Part shown: piece after piece, positions 60,506-60,947 of the stretch
How positions within the stretch are numbered: position 1 is the first letter of the stretch
How the letters are laid out: each line of letters begins with the position of its first letter
Assembly: GCA_902825855.1 (NCBI GenBank)
Contig: CADECW010000001.1
Location: 4,484-65,430, forward strand
Direction: 5' to 3'
Length of the DNA stretch: 60,947 nt
DNA from: an uncultured Rhodospirillales bacterium
Lineage (GTDB): Bacteria > Pseudomonadota > Alphaproteobacteria > Reyranellales > Reyranellaceae
Position numbers and translations under genes: made by a program
The notes under the pieces: generated by a model
Seen by the model: only the letters and a program-made list of their open reading frames with translations
Told to the model about the DNA's origin: nothing
Databases searched by the model: none

Positions 60506-60790
60506 ATGCATGCCGTTCGCACCGTTGCCTTGGCTGGCCTGATGTCGATCGGGTGGCCGATCTTGGCGCAGGCCCAGCCGGCCGATGTGGAGCCGAAGGC
60601 CCGTTGCGCCCAGCTTCTCGCTTACTGGGACCAGCGCTCCGCGAGTAAGGGTGAAGGCGCCAGTGGATCGGACATGACCCGCAAGTCGGCCGGCCTCGAT
60701 TGCGACAATCGCCGCTATGCCGACGGCATCAAGCGGATGGAGGACCTGCTGCGGCAGAACCGCTACACGGTGCCGCCGCCTCAGCCGTAA
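60506..60790 (+). CDS. Small secreted protein, paralogue of the protein at 51463
   Basis: A 94-residue exported protein. Signal peptide MHAVRTVALAGLMSIGWPILAQA, cleavage near AQA-QP. The mature part has two Cys (ARCAQLLAYW and GLDCDNRRYADGIKRMEDLL) and the ending LRQNRYTVPPP, repeating the pattern of the 119-residue lipoprotein at 51463-51822. It starts 3 bases after the oxygenase stop, so they are co-transcribed. Function unknown. Confidence 0.8.
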   Translation: MHAVRTVALAGLMSIGWPILAQAQPADVEPKARCAQLLAYWDQRSASKGEGASGSDMTRKSAGLDCDNRRYADGIKRMEDLLRQNRYTVPPPQP

Positions 60791-60819
60791 AACGCATCAC
60801 TGCGGCGACTCACACCCGA

Positions 60820-60947
60820 CTACGACGCACCGCCTTCCACGCCACGTCCCTCGGCGCGCCAGCGCAGCATGCCGCCCGGCAGATTCGCAATCTCGGCGAA
60901 CCCCGCCTTCTGCAGGATCGCCGTGGCATGTGCCGAGCGGCTGCCGG
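60820..60947 (-). CDS. Rhodanese-like domain protein, 3' fragment at window edge
   Basis: The last 41 codons of a minus-strand gene cut by the window end. Translation shows GSRSAHATAILQKAGF then IANLPGGMLRWRAEG, ending at TAG (60820-60822). This is the end of a rhodanese domain: GSRS is the tail of the CxxGxRS active loop, whose Cys lies outside the window, and NLPGGMLRW is the final conserved motif. Likely a sulfurtransferase. Confidence 0.85.
   Translation of the reverse strand, partial: GSRSAHATAILQKAGFAEIANLPGGMLRWRAEGRGVEGGAS

Overview
The window is high-GC DNA (roughly two thirds G+C by eye) with dense, often overlapping genes, ATGA start/stop couplings and strong third-position GC bias. 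The gene set points to a soil or freshwater alphaproteobacterium, perhaps of the Reyranella/Rhodospirillales or Bradyrhizobium type: a LivHMGF-LivJ transporter carrying an acyl-CoA ligase, several SDRs, PaaI thioesterases, an Mla-type lipid transporter, an alphaproteobacterial-type class III cyclase with TolB and TPR parts, and QmcA/NfeD. The taxon is an inference from gene content. I found no rRNA, intact tRNA, CRISPR array or transposase.

Layout. 0-7.6 kb: a translationally coupled run (WaaE-like glycosyltransferase, NodU/TobZ-type carbamoyltransferase, molybdenum hydroxylase subunits IorA and IorB) opposite a GDP-mannose 3,5-epimerase and next to a UDP-xylose synthase; this looks like a small nucleotide-sugar and carbamoyl-sugar locus. 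7.7-15.5 kb: an acyl-CoA ligase, a secreted repeat-rich protein, an APH-like kinase and a four-gene Mla/Pqi-type lipid export operon. 15.6-24.8 kb: PPK2, an MFS carrier, RlmJ, an acetamidase-lipocalin-PLP enzyme operon, QmcA/NfeD, a glutamine amidotransferase, a DsbA-fold isomerase and a lipoprotein. 24.9-32.3 kb: a broken desaturase, a D-aminoacylase-like amidohydrolase, a hydrolase/reductase/LysR operon, a nitronate monooxygenase and an M20 peptidase.

32.4-38.6 kb is the strangest part: an 867-residue putative zinc metallopeptidase ends one base from a convergent PAP2/vanadium-peroxidase-fold protein whose N-terminus is 31 Gly-Thr pairs encoded by a pure hexamer array. A class III cyclase and a 406-base spacer with hairpins and a tRNA-like scrap follow. 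38.6-44.6 kb: SDR, methyltransferase, Bcr-type MFS, transglutaminase, two thioesterases and an acyl-CoA dehydrogenase. 44.7-51.4 kb: the liv operon with its embedded acyl-CoA ligase, closed by a strong terminator and divergent from the dehydrogenase. This suggests import, CoA activation and oxidation of one carboxylic acid.

51.4-60.9 kb: two related small secreted proteins, tandem SDRs, a hydrolase, two different Fe(II)/2-oxoglutarate-type oxygenases, another SDR beside a 42-base near-perfect palindrome, a YegD-like Hsp70, and a three-gene envelope cluster (DUF3618-like, holin-like and Ala-rich proteins). The window ends inside a rhodanese gene.
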